Source: Patescibacteria group bacterium
Lineage (GTDB): Bacteria; Patescibacteriota; Gracilibacteria; Absconditabacterales; Absconditicoccaceae
DNA length: 64,000 nucleotides
Assembly (NCBI GenBank): GCA_022705745.1
Contig: JAKJDW010000005.1
Coordinates: 1 to 64,000, forward strand
Direction of reading: 5' to 3'
Positions 46,511-56,450 of this stretch are shown piece after piece. Numbering within the stretch: position 1 is the first letter of the stretch; the number at the start of each line of letters is the position of its first letter. Position numbers and translations under genes: made by a program. Below the pieces are notes generated by a model. That model did no database searches, was not told where the DNA came from, and saw only the letters and a program-made list of their open reading frames with translations.

Positions 46511-47713
46511 ATGTTCTCTCCTAGCATAGAAATATTAAATAAATATGCAGATGTTTTGGTAAATTTTGCTCTACGAAACGGAAAATGAATCAAAAAATGA
46601 GATGTAGTTTTTGTATATATTCCAGAATCAGCAAAAGCATTTTACATTCCACTTCAAGAAACAATTTTAAAGGCTGGATGACATCCAATTATGAAATATA
46701 TGGCTGAATGAGTGGCTAAAAATTTTTATGAATTAGCATCAAACCAGCAATTACAATTCTTACCAGATGCTTACAAAAAATGAGAAATAGAATCTAAGAC
46801 TCATCATATAGATATATTAGCAGAAATGGACAAACACGAACTAAAATGAATTGAACCAAAAAAAATTATGATGAGAATCAAAGCAAACTATCCGTACAAA
46901 GAGCTTTTAAATAAAAAAGAAAGAGAAAAAAACTTTTCCTGGACAGTAGGACTTTTTGGAACTCCAGCAATGGCAAAAGAAGTTTGACTAAGTTTAAAAG
47001 CATATCGAGACCAAATAATTCAAGCCTGCTTTTTGGATAAAAAAAATCCCGTAAAAAAATGGAAAGAAATAAATAGTTGGATGATAAAAGAAAAAGACAA
47101 ATTAGATAAATTACAAATAGAATACTTACACATAAAAGGAGAAGATGTAGATTTAAACATCAAAATTGGAAAAGATAGACGCTGGAAAGCGGGAAATGGA
47201 ATGAACATACCTTCATTTGAAATATTTACATCTCCAGACAAAAGAGAAACAAATGGACGAATCAGATTTAATCAACCGTTATATAGATATGGTAGCTTAA
47301 TAAAATGAATTGAAATAGAATTTAAAGATTGAAAAATAGTAAAAGCAAGCGCCAAAGAAAACGACAAACTATTTCAAGATATGATAAAAATTCCATGAAT
47401 GGAATATGTTGGAGAATTTAGTTTAACAGATGCTAGAACTTCTAGAATTACCAAATTTATGTGAGAAACTCTTTACGATGAAAATGTTGGATGAAAATAT
47501 TGAAACACTCATATAGCACTTTGAAAAGCTTTTGATGAATGTTATAACGGTGATATTTCTAAACTAGACAACCCAAAATTCAAAGAGTCCATTGGTTTAA
47601 ATACCTCTGCTGAACATGTAGATATAATCTCCACTACAAACAGAACTGTAACAGCAACCTTACAGGACTGAAGCAAAAAAGTAATATATAAAGACTGACA
47701 ATTTACGATATAA
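46511..47713 (+). CDS. M29-family (AmpS/PepS-type) metallo-aminopeptidase
   Basis: 400 residues, ATG 46511 to TAA. Family metal-ligand regions are present: E in IPSFEIFTSPDKRETNG, E in VGEFSLTD, H in KYGNTHIALGKAF, and H and D in SAEHVDIISTT. The length fits the family (about 400-410). Removes N-terminal residues from peptides in the cytoplasm with a dinuclear metal site. Peptide scavenging would suit a host-dependent organism. The 107-bp spacer to the next gene is AT-rich. Confidence 0.88.
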
Positions 47714-47820
47714 GCTTGAAATCCAAGCGACAAAATATATACTTGCAACAAGCTTTATTATTGTAAAATAACTTTACAAGCTTTTAACTTTACAAACTTT
47801 TAACTTTCAACTTTAATGTA

Positions 47821-48156
47821 ATGGCAAGTAGGACAAACAAAAGATGAATTGCAGCCAAAAAAGCACAACAACAAAAACAAGCACAAAGACTAAAATGACT
47901 CAAAAGATTTGAGTATCCAAAAAGAAAGCTAGAACTTGAAGAAGCAAAAGAACTTTGAGTAGTTTGAGTATTTAAAAACCCTAAATGATCAGAATACAAC
48001 CGATTTATAAGATGAAGAAAAATTTGCCGAGAAACAAAACTTAGAGTTGATCCAGATGGATACAGATACATTAGAACACCTTCTGGAGGCTCCGAAATGG
48101 TTCAAGTACCAATTTCTGGTCGGCTAAGAACCAGAATGAGAAAAAACATGAACTAA
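47821..48156 (+). CDS. Small basic protein of unknown function
   Basis: 111 residues, ATG 47821 to TAA. Lys/Arg/Gln-rich N-terminus (KKAQQQKQAQRLKGLK) and a more ordered C-terminal half ending in PISGRLRTRMRKNMN. Several glycines are TGA. Family not recognised; nucleic-acid binding is possible from its charge. Lies between the aminopeptidase and a tRNA cluster. The 271 bp after it hold no other gene apart from a tRNA-Phe-like fragment. Confidence 0.6.
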
Positions 48157-48355
48157 AACTTTCTTATTTCTAGGAGGATTAATTTTATCTTGAAATTAAA
48201 TCTTATTTTTTTATAAGGTCGTCCAGTTGATGTTTTTGGGTCAAGAGAAATTTATAAAACAAATGAGGCTTTCTCTCGACCTAAAATCACAAAAATACAC
48301 CAAATTCCTATGCTGAGATAATTCAGAAGCTTGTCCCACAGAGCATAGCGAAGTA

Positions 48356-48400
48356 CAGGAGTAGAGACAGTCCTGATAAATCGGGATGTGTCGGTCACAG
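48356..48400 (+). pseudogene. tRNA-Phe fragment with anticodon arm replaced by a palindrome
   Basis: gtagagacag (48361-48370) matches the tRNA-Phe D-stem region ggtagagcag. It is followed by TCCTGATAAATCGGGA (48371-48386) instead of the anticodon arm, then tgtgtcggt (48387-48395), identical to the tRNA-Phe variable/T-stem start. The match ends at 48395. The intact tRNA-Phe starts 28 bp further on. Confidence 0.6.
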
Positions 48401-48427
48401 TAAAATTGAAGTAAAGTATCCTTACAT

Positions 48428-48499
48428 GCCGGGGTAGCTCAGAGGTAGAGCAGAGGCCTGAAAAGCCTTGTGTCGGTGGTTCGATTCTGCCTCCCGGCA
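48428..48499 (+). tRNA. tRNA-Phe (GAA)
   Basis: 72 nt. Acceptor gccgggg/tcccggc, D arm gctc...gagc, anticodon loop ctgaaaa (anticodon GAA), T arm ggtggttcgattctgcc with G-T pairs, discriminator A, no complete encoded CCA. A palindrome-bearing fragment of it lies directly upstream. Confidence 0.88.
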
Positions 48500-48561
48500 A
48501 ATTAAACTAAAAAATATTCAACTTTAGAAACTTATAAACTTGATAAACTTACAGGTTTTGA

Positions 48562-48638
48562 GGGCATATAGCTCAGTTGGTTAGAGCGCATCTCTGATAA
48601 GGATGAGGTCGGTGGTTCAAGTCCACCTATGCCCACCA
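48562..48638 (+). tRNA. tRNA-Ile (GAU) with encoded CCA
   Basis: 74 nt plus CCA (48636-48638). Acceptor gggcata/tatgccc, D arm gctc...gagc, anticodon stem catct/ggatg with loop ctgataa (anticodon GAT), T arm ggtggttcaagtccacc. Followed directly by two altered copies. Confidence 0.92.
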
Positions 48639-48853
48639 TTGTGACAAATTATCGTTAACTTAATTACTTAGAGCGTCCCGATTTATCGGGAAGGTCGGTG
48701 GTTCAAGTCCACCTATGCCCACCATTGTGACAAATTATCGTTAATTTAATCACTTAGAGCGTCCCGATTTATCGGGAAGGTCGGAGGGTTCAAGTCTGTC
48801 TGCCGACAAAGGCGCGGACCTGTCCACCAATAATATCCATGTATGCCCACCAA
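48639..48853 (+). repeat. Two altered tRNA-Ile copies with palindrome in the anticodon arm
   Basis: Copy 1 (48639-48724) and copy 2 (48725-48853) share the leader ttgtgacaaattatcgttaa and keep ttagagcg, the variable loop, T arm and tatgcccacca of tRNA-Ile. In both, TCCCGATTTATCGGGA (48676-48691, 48762-48777) replaces the 17-nt anticodon arm. Copy 2 is further interrupted in the T arm by a second insert (about 48796-48840) that includes tgtctgccgacaaaggcgcg. The D-arm 5' strand and the acceptor 5' strand are missing. Confidence 0.85.
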
Positions 48854-48874
48854 CTAAATTAAAAAGACAGTATT

Positions 48875-48948
48875 CGGGGATTAGCTCAGATGGCTAGAGT
48901 ACTTGGTTTGGGACCAAGGGGTCGCGAGTTCGAGTCCCGCATCCCCGA
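48875..48948 (+). tRNA. tRNA-Pro (UGG)
   Basis: 74 nt. Acceptor cggggat/atccccg, D arm gctc...gagt, anticodon stem cttgg/ccaag with loop tttggga (anticodon TGG), T arm gcgagttcgagtcccgc with one A-C mismatch, discriminator A, no encoded CCA. Confidence 0.88.
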
Positions 48949-49219
48949 AATTAAAACAAAAAAGTAATCTGCTGGAAAGTAAACAAAAAATTAAACTGCA
49001 CGATACAGTGATTCCAACCTGGAATTAATTATCTGTAGTAATAAGTTTCTTACCAAAATGGTGGTACACAGCCATTGAGTGTTGTATGTTCACTATCAGA
49101 TTTGGAGAAATTAGGTTTTTTTTTAATTTACTCTTGAAATTAAAAACAAAATCACTACAAGTACGCAACCTAAAAACTAAAAAACAAACAAATTATTTTA
49201 TTTAATTATATTTATAATT
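48949..49219 (+). other. Leader region of tuf
   Basis: 271 bp without a gene. It holds a small hairpin (aatggtggtacacagccatt, 49055-49074) and a T-run before the start. It could be a promoter/leader for the tuf-ribosomal cluster; no known riboswitch or r-protein leader was recognised. Confidence 0.35.
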
Positions 49220-50392
49220 ATGGCTGATAAAGTTCATGTAAATGTTGGTACCATTGGTCATGTTGATCATGGTAAAACAACACTAACAGCAGCTATTACT
49301 GCTGTTTCTGCTGCTAAAGGTTTTGCTAAGGCGCAAAACTATGCAGAAATTGATAATGCTCCGGAAGAAAAAGCAAGAGGTATTACTATCAACACAAGAC
49401 ATGTTGAATACGAAACTGAAACAAGACACTACGCTCATATTGACTGTCCAGGACATGCCGACTATGTAAAAAATATGATTGTTGGTGCTGCACAAATGGA
49501 TTGAGCTATTTTAGTTGTGGCTGGTACAGATGGACCAATGCCTCAAACTAGAGAACACGTTCTTTTGGCTAAACAAGTTAATGTTCCAAAAATCGTAGTG
49601 TTTGTAAACAAAGCTGATATGGTTGATGATCCAGATATGTTGGATCTAGTAGAAGAAGAAATTAGAGACATTCTTACTCAAAATGGGTTTGATGGAGCAA
49701 ACACCCCTATCATTAGAGGGTCTGCTCTTAAAGCTACAGAAAATCCTTCTGATCCTGTTGCAGCAAAACCTATAGAAGATCTTTTGGCTGCACTAGATTC
49801 TTATATTCCTGTTCCTGTTAGAGAAGTTGACAAAGATTTCTTGATGCCAGTTGAAGATGTGTTTTCTATCAAGGGTAGAGGAACTGTTGCTACAGGTAGA
49901 ATAGAAAGAGGTTCCGTTAAAGTTAACGATGAAGTAGAATTGTTATGATTAGGTAAGGAGCCAAAAATTACAGTTGTAACTGGAGTAGAAATGTTCCATA
50001 AAGCTTTTGATAAAGCTGATGCTGGTATGAATGTTGGATTATTATTAAGATGAATAGACAAGGAAGAAATAGAAAGAGGTCAAGTATTATGTAAAAAAGG
50101 AACAGTAAAAGCGCACAACAAATTTGAAGCTGAAGTATATGTGTTGAAAAAAGAAGAAGGAGGAAGACATACTCCATTTATGTCAGGATACAGACCACAA
50201 TTCTTCTTGAGAACTACTGATGTTACAGGATCAATTAATTTAAAGTCTGGCACAGAAATGATTATGCCTGGTGATAACGCAAAAATAGATGTAGAGTTGA
50301 TATATCCAGTAGCTATGGATGAAGGTTTGAGATTCGCTATCAGAGAAGGTGGAAGAACTGTTGGTGCTGGAGTTATTACAAAAATCAACTAA
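49220..50392 (+). CDS. tuf: Elongation factor Tu
   Basis: 390 residues, ATG 49220 to TAA. GTP-binding motifs [13 protein letters not shown] and NKADM, the switch I sequence [10 protein letters not shown], and the domain 2/3 sequences GRGTVATGR and RTTDVTGS. Delivers aminoacyl-tRNA to the ribosome. Three in-frame TGA codons fall at glycines, one in the near-universal QMDGAILV, which fixes UGA = Gly. About 33 other glycines use GGN, so TGA is rare here compared with the ribosomal genes downstream. First gene of the tuf-S10-spc cluster. Confidence 0.97.
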
Positions 50393-50417
50393 TTTAAAAC
50401 TTTAAAAAATTGTTCTC

Positions 50418-50750
50418 ATGGCAAAAAAAGAAAAAAAAGAATTAAAACCAAAATTAAGAATAAAATTAAAAAGTTATGATGTAAAAATGCTGGAATCTTC
50501 GGTTTGAAAAGTTGTTGGACTTTTAGTAAGATCCTGAGCAGAAATAAAATGACCAATTCCTTTACCAAAAAAAAGGAAACTTTATACTGTTTTAAGATCA
50601 AACTTTAAATTTAAAGATTCTAGAGAACAATTTGAAAGGATGACTTATTCTAGAATGTTGGATGTTACAGAAATGTGACCTAAAACAATGGAAAATCTAC
50701 AAAATCTATCTATACCAGTTGGTGTTTTGGTAGATATAAAAGTATTTTAA
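50418..50750 (+). CDS. rpsJ: Ribosomal protein uS10
   Basis: 110 residues, ATG 50418 to [36 protein letters not shown] and the terminal VGVLVDIKV are diagnostic. 30S head protein; NusB/NusG partner in antitermination. Starts 26 bp after tuf and opens the S10 group. Four glycines are TGA. Confidence 0.95.
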
Positions 50751-50817
50751 ATCAAACTCAAAATATTTTTAAAATCTCCAACGCCTTCCTTTTAATTAAT
50801 GAATAAAATTTCTACTT

Positions 50818-51420
50818 ATGAATAGAGCATGACTAATTGTTTCCAAAAAAGAAATGACCAGAGTTTGGAAAAACTGAAAAATGATACCAGTAACCATATT
50901 AAAAGTATTACCACAGGAATTATTAAGATACAAAACAGTAGAGAAGGATTGATATTCTGCTGCTATTGTTTGAGTAAACAAAAAAGAAACAAACAAAGAA
51001 AAGTGACAAAAAGTTAAATATTCTATAACTGTTGAGTTCAACAATATAGATGATAATTTTTTGGACACTTACAAATCATGATCTATCTTGGACATTAATT
51101 TATTGGAAGGCGTAAAGGAGGTTAACTTGGTTTGAACTTCTAAAGGGAAATGATTTCAATGAGCAATGAAAAGATTTCACCTGAGGGGATGACCAAAAAC
51201 TCGTTGATCCAAATTTCATAGGCAAGTATGAGCCTTATGAAACAGAAAGCCTAGAAGAGTTCAAAAATGACGCCCCCATGCATGACATATGTGATATGAA
51301 AAAGTTACAATTAAATCCGTAGAAATAATAGATAGAATAATAGAAAATAATGAACAACTATTAATATTAAAGGGTTCAGTTCCCGGATCCTACAATTCAT
51401 TCATTCAAATATTTGCTTAA
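50818..51420 (+). CDS. rplC: Ribosomal protein uL3
   Basis: 200 residues, ATG 50818 to TAA. The central loop (SKGKGFQGAMKRFHLRGG and RGSKFHRQVGALG) reaches the peptidyl-transferase centre. About half of its glycines are TGA. CGT and CGC appear at conserved arginines (PKTRGS, KGRPHAGHMG), so these codons still mean Arg. A perfect inverted repeat tttgctta/taagcaaa spans its stop codon. Confidence 0.95.
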
Positions 51421-51455
51421 ATAAGCAAACATTTATTATGTAGTTATGCCAAAAA

Positions 51456-52085
51456 ATGTGATATACTATAGATATATACGACAAAACATGAAAAAAAATC
51501 TCTACTTTGAAATTAAATAATGAGATATTTTCAGAAGATAAAATAAATTATAATCTGATACACGAGTATTATTTGTTACAAACAAGTAATGCGCGTAATC
51601 CCATCGCTCACACAAAAACAAGATGAGAAGTTGCAGGTTCTGGTAAAAAACTTTACAGGCAAAAAGGAACTGGTTATGCTAGAGTATGAGACAGAAGATC
51701 ACCTATTAGAATAGGCGGTGGTGTGGTTTTTTGACCTAGAAACGAAAGAAATTATACAAAATCTATGAACAAAAAGTCTAGACAACTAGCTTTAAGTGGG
51801 ATTCTGACACTAAAAGCAAAAGATAAAAACATTATCTGATTGAAAGACTTTGAGATGAAAGAGCCAAAAACAAAAGAAGCACTAAATATTTTAACCAACA
51901 TATGATTAAACAAAGAAAAGACCTTATTTGTTTTAAATGAAAAAAATATCAACCTAATAAAGTCATTTAGAAACTTAAATAATGTAAAGTATTTATTGGC
52001 TGATTACTTAAATCCAAAAGATTTATTGGAGTACAATAAAATATTATTTTTAGAATCAGCATTAAACAAAATAAATACAAAATAA
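51456..52085 (+). CDS. rplD: Ribosomal protein uL4
   Basis: 209 residues. ATG 51456 gives MGYTIDIYDKTGKKISTLKLN; the ATG at 51446 is in another frame that stops early. The extended loop ARNPIAHTKTRGEVAGSGKK and QKGTGYARVGDRRSPIRIGGG lines the exit tunnel. Early assembly protein of the 50S subunit, and in other bacteria the autoregulator of the S10 operon. Confidence 0.94.
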
Positions 52086-52137
52086 AAAAACCATCTTGCA
52101 TATAATGTACAACTTTATACTTTAAAAACTTTGATTT

Positions 52138-52479
52138 ATGACATATAGAGAAAAATTACAAAGGAGAGCAAAAAAAAACATGGAAACCAAGGCTCTAAAA
52201 AAACTATCTCCTTATGATATTATACTTTGACCTAATGTTACAGAAAAGACTTATAAACTGCAAGAAACAAATAATCAATATTTTTTTAAAGTTCATAAAA
52301 GTGCAAACAAAAACGATGTAAAACAAGCTATAAAATATATTTACAATGTAACTCCCATTGGAATAAACATTATTAATGTGGCTTTTAAATGAAGGAATCA
52401 AAGAAAATTAGTTAGAAGATCTCATAAAAAAGCTATAATAACATTAAATAAAAAAGATAAAATAGAATTGTGATTATAA
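52138..52479 (+). CDS. rplW: Ribosomal protein uL23
   Basis: 113 residues, ATG 52138 to TAA. PNVTEKTYKLQETNNQYFFKV is the family core; an N-terminal extension of about 28 basic residues precedes it. Sits at the exit tunnel and docks trigger factor and SRP. An inner ATG at 52180 could be the true start. Confidence 0.9.
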
Positions 52480-52532
52480 AAAACTATTAGATAAACAATA
52501 AATATTCAACTTTAAACTCTATAAATTAGGTA

Positions 52533-53381
52533 ATGGCCATCAAAACTTATAAACCATATACTCCTTCAAGAAGATTCATGATATGATACGATTTTAGTGA
52601 TCTTACTACCAAAAAACCAGAAAAATCTTTGACGAAATTTTTAGGTAAAACTGGAGGAAGAAACAATAAATGAAGAATTACTACGAGAGCTAGATGAGGC
52701 GGACACAAAAGATTGTACAGATTGATAGACTTCAGAGCTTATGACAAAATAGACATTCCAGCAAAGGTAGCTAGTATCGAATATGATCCATATAGGACTT
52801 GTAGAATTGCTTTATTAAATTATGTTGATGGAGAAAAAAGATATGTTTTAGCACGAAAAGGAATTTCTGTTTGAGAAACTGTTATGAGTTGAGAAAACGC
52901 AGAGATAAAAGCTTGAAACAGAAAAAGACTAAAAGACATTCCCGAATGAGTAAACATATTCAACTTAGAAATAACTCCTCAATCAAAAGGAAAATTAGTT
53001 AAATCAGCTTGAACTTATGCTACTATATCTTGAAAAGATGATTTACAAGGATTAGTTTTCATAAAACTACCATCAGGAGAAGTCAGAAAATTTAATGGAA
53101 ATTGTCGAGCAACAATATGAGAGGTTAGCAACGAACAACACAAGAATATAGTTATATGAAAAGCTGGTAGACAAAGACGATTAGGAAAAAAACCAAAAGT
53201 ATTATGAGTAAATATGAATCCTGTAGATCATCCTCACGGATGATGAGAGGCACATGCAGATATCTGATTAAAAAAATGACCAAAATCATTTACAGGGAAA
53301 TTAGTCGCTCCTTGAATTAAAACAAGAAAAGGTCAAAAATGGTCAGACAAATTTATAGTATCAAATAGAAAAAAGAAATAA
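52533..53381 (+). CDS. rplB: Ribosomal protein uL2
   Basis: 282 residues, ATG 52533 to TAA. GRITTRARGGGHKR, GKAGRQRWLGKKPKV and [16 protein letters not shown] are the conserved segments around the peptidyl-transferase centre. By my reading 17 glycines are TGA. A CGA at 53178-53180 occupies the Trp of the R-W-x-G motif, supporting CGA = Trp. Confidence 0.96.
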
Positions 53382-53423
53382 TCGATTTATTCAAAAAATT
53401 TAAAATTTAAATAAAAATAAATA

Positions 53424-53681
53424 ATGGCTAGATCACTAAAAAAATGATTCTATGTAAATGAAAAACTTTTGATAAAAATCAAAAAAATGTCAACAACTTG
53501 AGACAAAAAAGTTTTAAAAGTTTGGGATAGGGCTTGTCATATTATTCCTGATATGATAGGACTTACTTTTGCTGTTCACAACTGAAAACAATTTGTAAGT
53601 GTATATATTACGGAAGATATGATATGACACAGACTATGAGAGTTTGCCCCAACTAGAACATTTAGGGGGCACCCTTTTTAA
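53424..53681 (+). CDS. rpsS: Ribosomal protein uS19
   Basis: 85 residues, ATG 53424 to TAA. Conserved RSLKKGFYVNEKLL, WDRACHIIPDMIGLTFAVHNG and APTRTFRGHPF. 30S head protein that contacts uS13 (not in the window). Confidence 0.95.
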
Positions 53682-53721
53682 AGAATTTAAATAAGTTTTA
53701 ATACATTAATATCCTAAAGTT

Positions 53722-54063
53722 ATGAGTAATGAAAATATGACAGCAACATTAAAATATGCTATAGTATCCGATAAAAAAATGTTACTAGTATCCAAGCTGG
53801 TAAAATGAAAAAAGGTACAAGAAGCCTTAAATATTCTAGGGTATATACCCAAAAAATCAGCAAAAATACTTGCCAAGGTAATTCAGTCTGCATCATCAAA
53901 TGCTGTCGTAAATTGAAAAAAGAAACTGCCAGATTTATTTATAGAAGCAATAGAAATTGGCAAATGACCAAAAATAAAAAGAATAAGGTTTACATCAAGA
54001 TCTAGGGTTAGTCATTATGAAAAATCTAGATGTTATGTTAAAGTCGTTTTAAATACTAAGTAA
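53722..54063 (+). CDS. rplV: Ribosomal protein uL22
   Basis: 113 residues, ATG 53722 to TAA. ALNILGYIPKKSAKILAKVI and the long hairpin end RIRFTSRSRVSHYEKSRCYV mark the family; it lines the exit tunnel. The hairpin is Arg/Ser-rich and a little different from the usual RGRA motif. Confidence 0.92.
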
Positions 54064-54071
54064 TTATCTTA

Positions 54072-54737
54072 ATGTGACAAAAAGTAAATCCTATATGAAT
54101 GAGAGTTGGGATAATGAAGTCCCGACCATCAGAATGGTTTGCTAAGACAAAGCTTCAATGAGCAGATTTTTTTGTTGAAGATATTAAAATCAGAAACTTT
54201 ATAGAAAAAAAATACTCACAAAGCGGTATTGCAAAAATTATTATAAGAAAAACTTCAAAGGAATGTGAAGTAATAATATTTGCAAACAAAGTATGAGTTT
54301 TAATGTGAAAACAATGAGAAAATATCAAAGACATGGAAAATGAATTAAATAAAAAGTGGGGTAAAAAATTCATTGTAAGTGTAAAAGAAGTTAGAGTTCC
54401 AGAATTTTCTGCAAAAATAATGGCCGAATTTATATCAAATCAATTGGAAAATAGAATGCCATATAGAAAGGTTGCCAAAAATGTGTTACAAAAAGTCATG
54501 CAAAAAGGAGCAAATGGTATCAAGATATCTATTGGTGGTAGATTAAATTGAGCCGATATAGCAAGGACAGAAAAATTTATTGATGGTAGGGTATCTTTGC
54601 AAACATTTAGATCTGATATCGATTACCATGAGATGCAGGCTATGACAAAATATTGAGTTTTAGGGGTAAAAGTTTGGATAGAAAAATGAACCTTATACAA
54701 TAAGAAAAAAACTCCTAAAAAAACTATCAATTTATAA
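54072..54737 (+). CDS. rpsC: Ribosomal protein uS3
   Basis: 221 residues, ATG 54072 (8 bp after uL22) to TAA. MGQKVNPIGMRVGIMKS start, KH-domain segment with GANGIKISIGGRLNGAD, and the C-terminal HEMQAMTKYGVLGVKVWIE (here DYHEMQ). CGA at 54123-54125 lies at the conserved Trp of K-x-W-x-S-x-W, supporting CGA = Trp. Mouth of the mRNA channel on the 30S subunit. Confidence 0.95.
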
Positions 54738-54777
54738 AATGTAAGTACAGTGTTTATTTAACGAATAATTTATAAAA

Positions 54778-55197
54778 ATGTTGTTAACTCCAAAAAGACG
54801 AAAACATAGAAAACAAATGATCCCTTCTTTAAAAGGTAAAAGTACAAGATGAACTACCATCGCTTTTTGAGAATATGGACTAAAAGCTATTACCAACGGA
54901 TATGTTTCAAATAAAGAGATAGAAGCCGCTAGAAAAGTGGTAGTAAGGCACACAAGAAAAACTTGAAGACTACGAATTAGGGTTTTCCCTGATATTCCTT
55001 TTACGAAAAAATGATTAGAAATGCCCATGGGTAAAGGAAAAGGAGATGTAGATGTTTATAAAGCACCAGTAAGGAGAGGAAAGGTTATTTTGGAAGTAAG
55101 TTGATTAGAAAAAAATTTAGCAAAAAAAATTCTTATCAGTGCATCCAAAAAACTAGGTATACAAACAAGGGTTGCCATCAAATGAAAAATTCAATAA
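54778..55197 (+). CDS. rplP: Ribosomal protein uL16
   Basis: 139 residues, ATG 54778 to TAA. MLLTPKR start, ITNGYVSNKEIEAARKV, and KTGRLWIRVFPDIPFTKKG in which the Trp of the nearly invariant WIR motif is CGA (54973-54975). MGKGKGDVD is also present. Binds near the A-site tRNA on the 50S subunit. Confidence 0.95.
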
Positions 55198-55224
55198 AAT
55201 TTATTTAGTTTTAATGTATATAAA

Positions 55225-55443
55225 ATGAAAGGTAAAGGAGCTTACATCAAACAATTAAATGAAAAAACAATAAGAGAACTTATAAGTGAAAGAAAAAAAT
55301 TAAAAAAAGAGTTATATAATTTAAAAATGAAAAATGCTATTAGAGGTCTAAAAGAAACCCATAAAATTTGAGAAATTAGAGTAAATATAGCAAGAGTAAA
55401 TACTGTTTTAAAATCTAAAATAAGTATAAAGCCATGACAGTAA
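55225..55443 (+). CDS. rpmC: Ribosomal protein uL29
   Basis: 72 residues, ATG 55225 to TAA. Coiled-coil two-helix protein with LNEKTIRELISERKKLKKEL and IRVNIARVNTVLKSK. It lies at the tunnel exit. The last 10 bases overlap the start of uS17. Confidence 0.9.
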
Positions 55444-55688
55444 TATGAGATAAAAATATTAAAGAACTTATCTGAGAAGTTGTTAGTGATAAAACCAATA
55501 AAACTCGTACAGTTTTGGTAAAAAGCGTTAAAATGCACCCTATTTACAAGAAAAGGTTCGTAGTTTCAAAAAAATATTATGCTCACGATGAAAACAACTC
55601 TTCTAAAATGGGAGATCTTGTAAAGATTAGAGAATGTAAACCTCTAAGTAAATCAAAAAGGTGGTATTTTATCGAAATCATTAAGTAA
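55434..55688 (+). CDS. rpsQ: Ribosomal protein uS17
   Basis: 84 residues, ATG 55434 to TAA; starts inside uL29. GEVVSDKTNKTRTVLVKSVK, HPIYKKRF and AHDENNSSKMGDLVKI are the OB-fold signature of uS17. 16S rRNA-binding protein. Confidence 0.93.
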
Positions 55689-55721
55689 TATTACATTTTT
55701 ATAGATTAAACTTTATTACAA

Positions 55722-56102
55722 ATGTTAAAGAATGAATCTATGGTGGTAGTTGCAGACAATACATGAGCCAAAAAAGCACAAATAATAAGAATTCTAAAAT
55801 GATCAATGGCAACTACTGCAAGTGTTTGAGACTTTGTTGTTGTAGCAATAAAAAGCGTCATTCCAAATAGTCATGTTAAAAAATGACAAATTACAAAGGC
55901 TATAGTTGTAAGGGTAAAAAAAGAAGTTCCTAGAAAAGATGGTACTTATATTAGATTTTGAGACAATGCTGTAGTATTAATGACCAAAAATGAAAAATGA
56001 GAAATAAGTCCTATAGGTAAAAGAATATTTTGACCTGTAGCAAGGGAATTAAGAGATTTGTGATATAAAAACATCACAAATATGGCTGAAGAGGTGCTAT
56101 AA
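55722..56102 (+). CDS. rplN: Ribosomal protein uL14
   Basis: 126 residues, ATG 55722 to TAA. ESMVVVADNTGAKKAQIIRI, KAIVVRVKKEVPRKDGTYIR and GPVARELRDLGYKNI are diagnostic. It lies at the subunit interface and binds EF-G and silencing factor RsfS. Confidence 0.95.
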
Positions 56103-56130
56103 TATTTTTAATATTTTAATTATCTTTGCT

Positions 56131-56421
56131 ATGAAAAAATTAAAATCTTGAGACCCAGTAATAGTAATATCATGAAAATATAAATGAAAAATATCTACTA
56201 TAGAAAAAATTGACTGAGATTACGCTATAGTAAAAAACATAAATGTTGTTAAAAAAGCCATGAAATGAAAGGGATTTATAAAAAAAACACTACCAATACA
56301 TATATCAAATATTATGTATTATTTAGAAAAAGAAAAAAAAGCTTCTAAAATAAGAATAGAAATCACTAGTGATTGAAAAAAAATTAGAAAAACTAAAAAA
56401 TGAGATATAAAAATTCAATAA
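56131..56421 (+). CDS. rplX: Ribosomal protein uL24
   Basis: 96 residues, ATG 56131 to TAA. KOW motif GDPVIVISGKYKGKISTIEK with three glycines as TGA; VKKAMKGKGFIKKTLPIHIS follows. Assembly initiator of the 50S subunit. Confidence 0.93.
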
Positions 56422-56450
56422 ATAGTTTTATTTGTATTCAACAGCAATAA

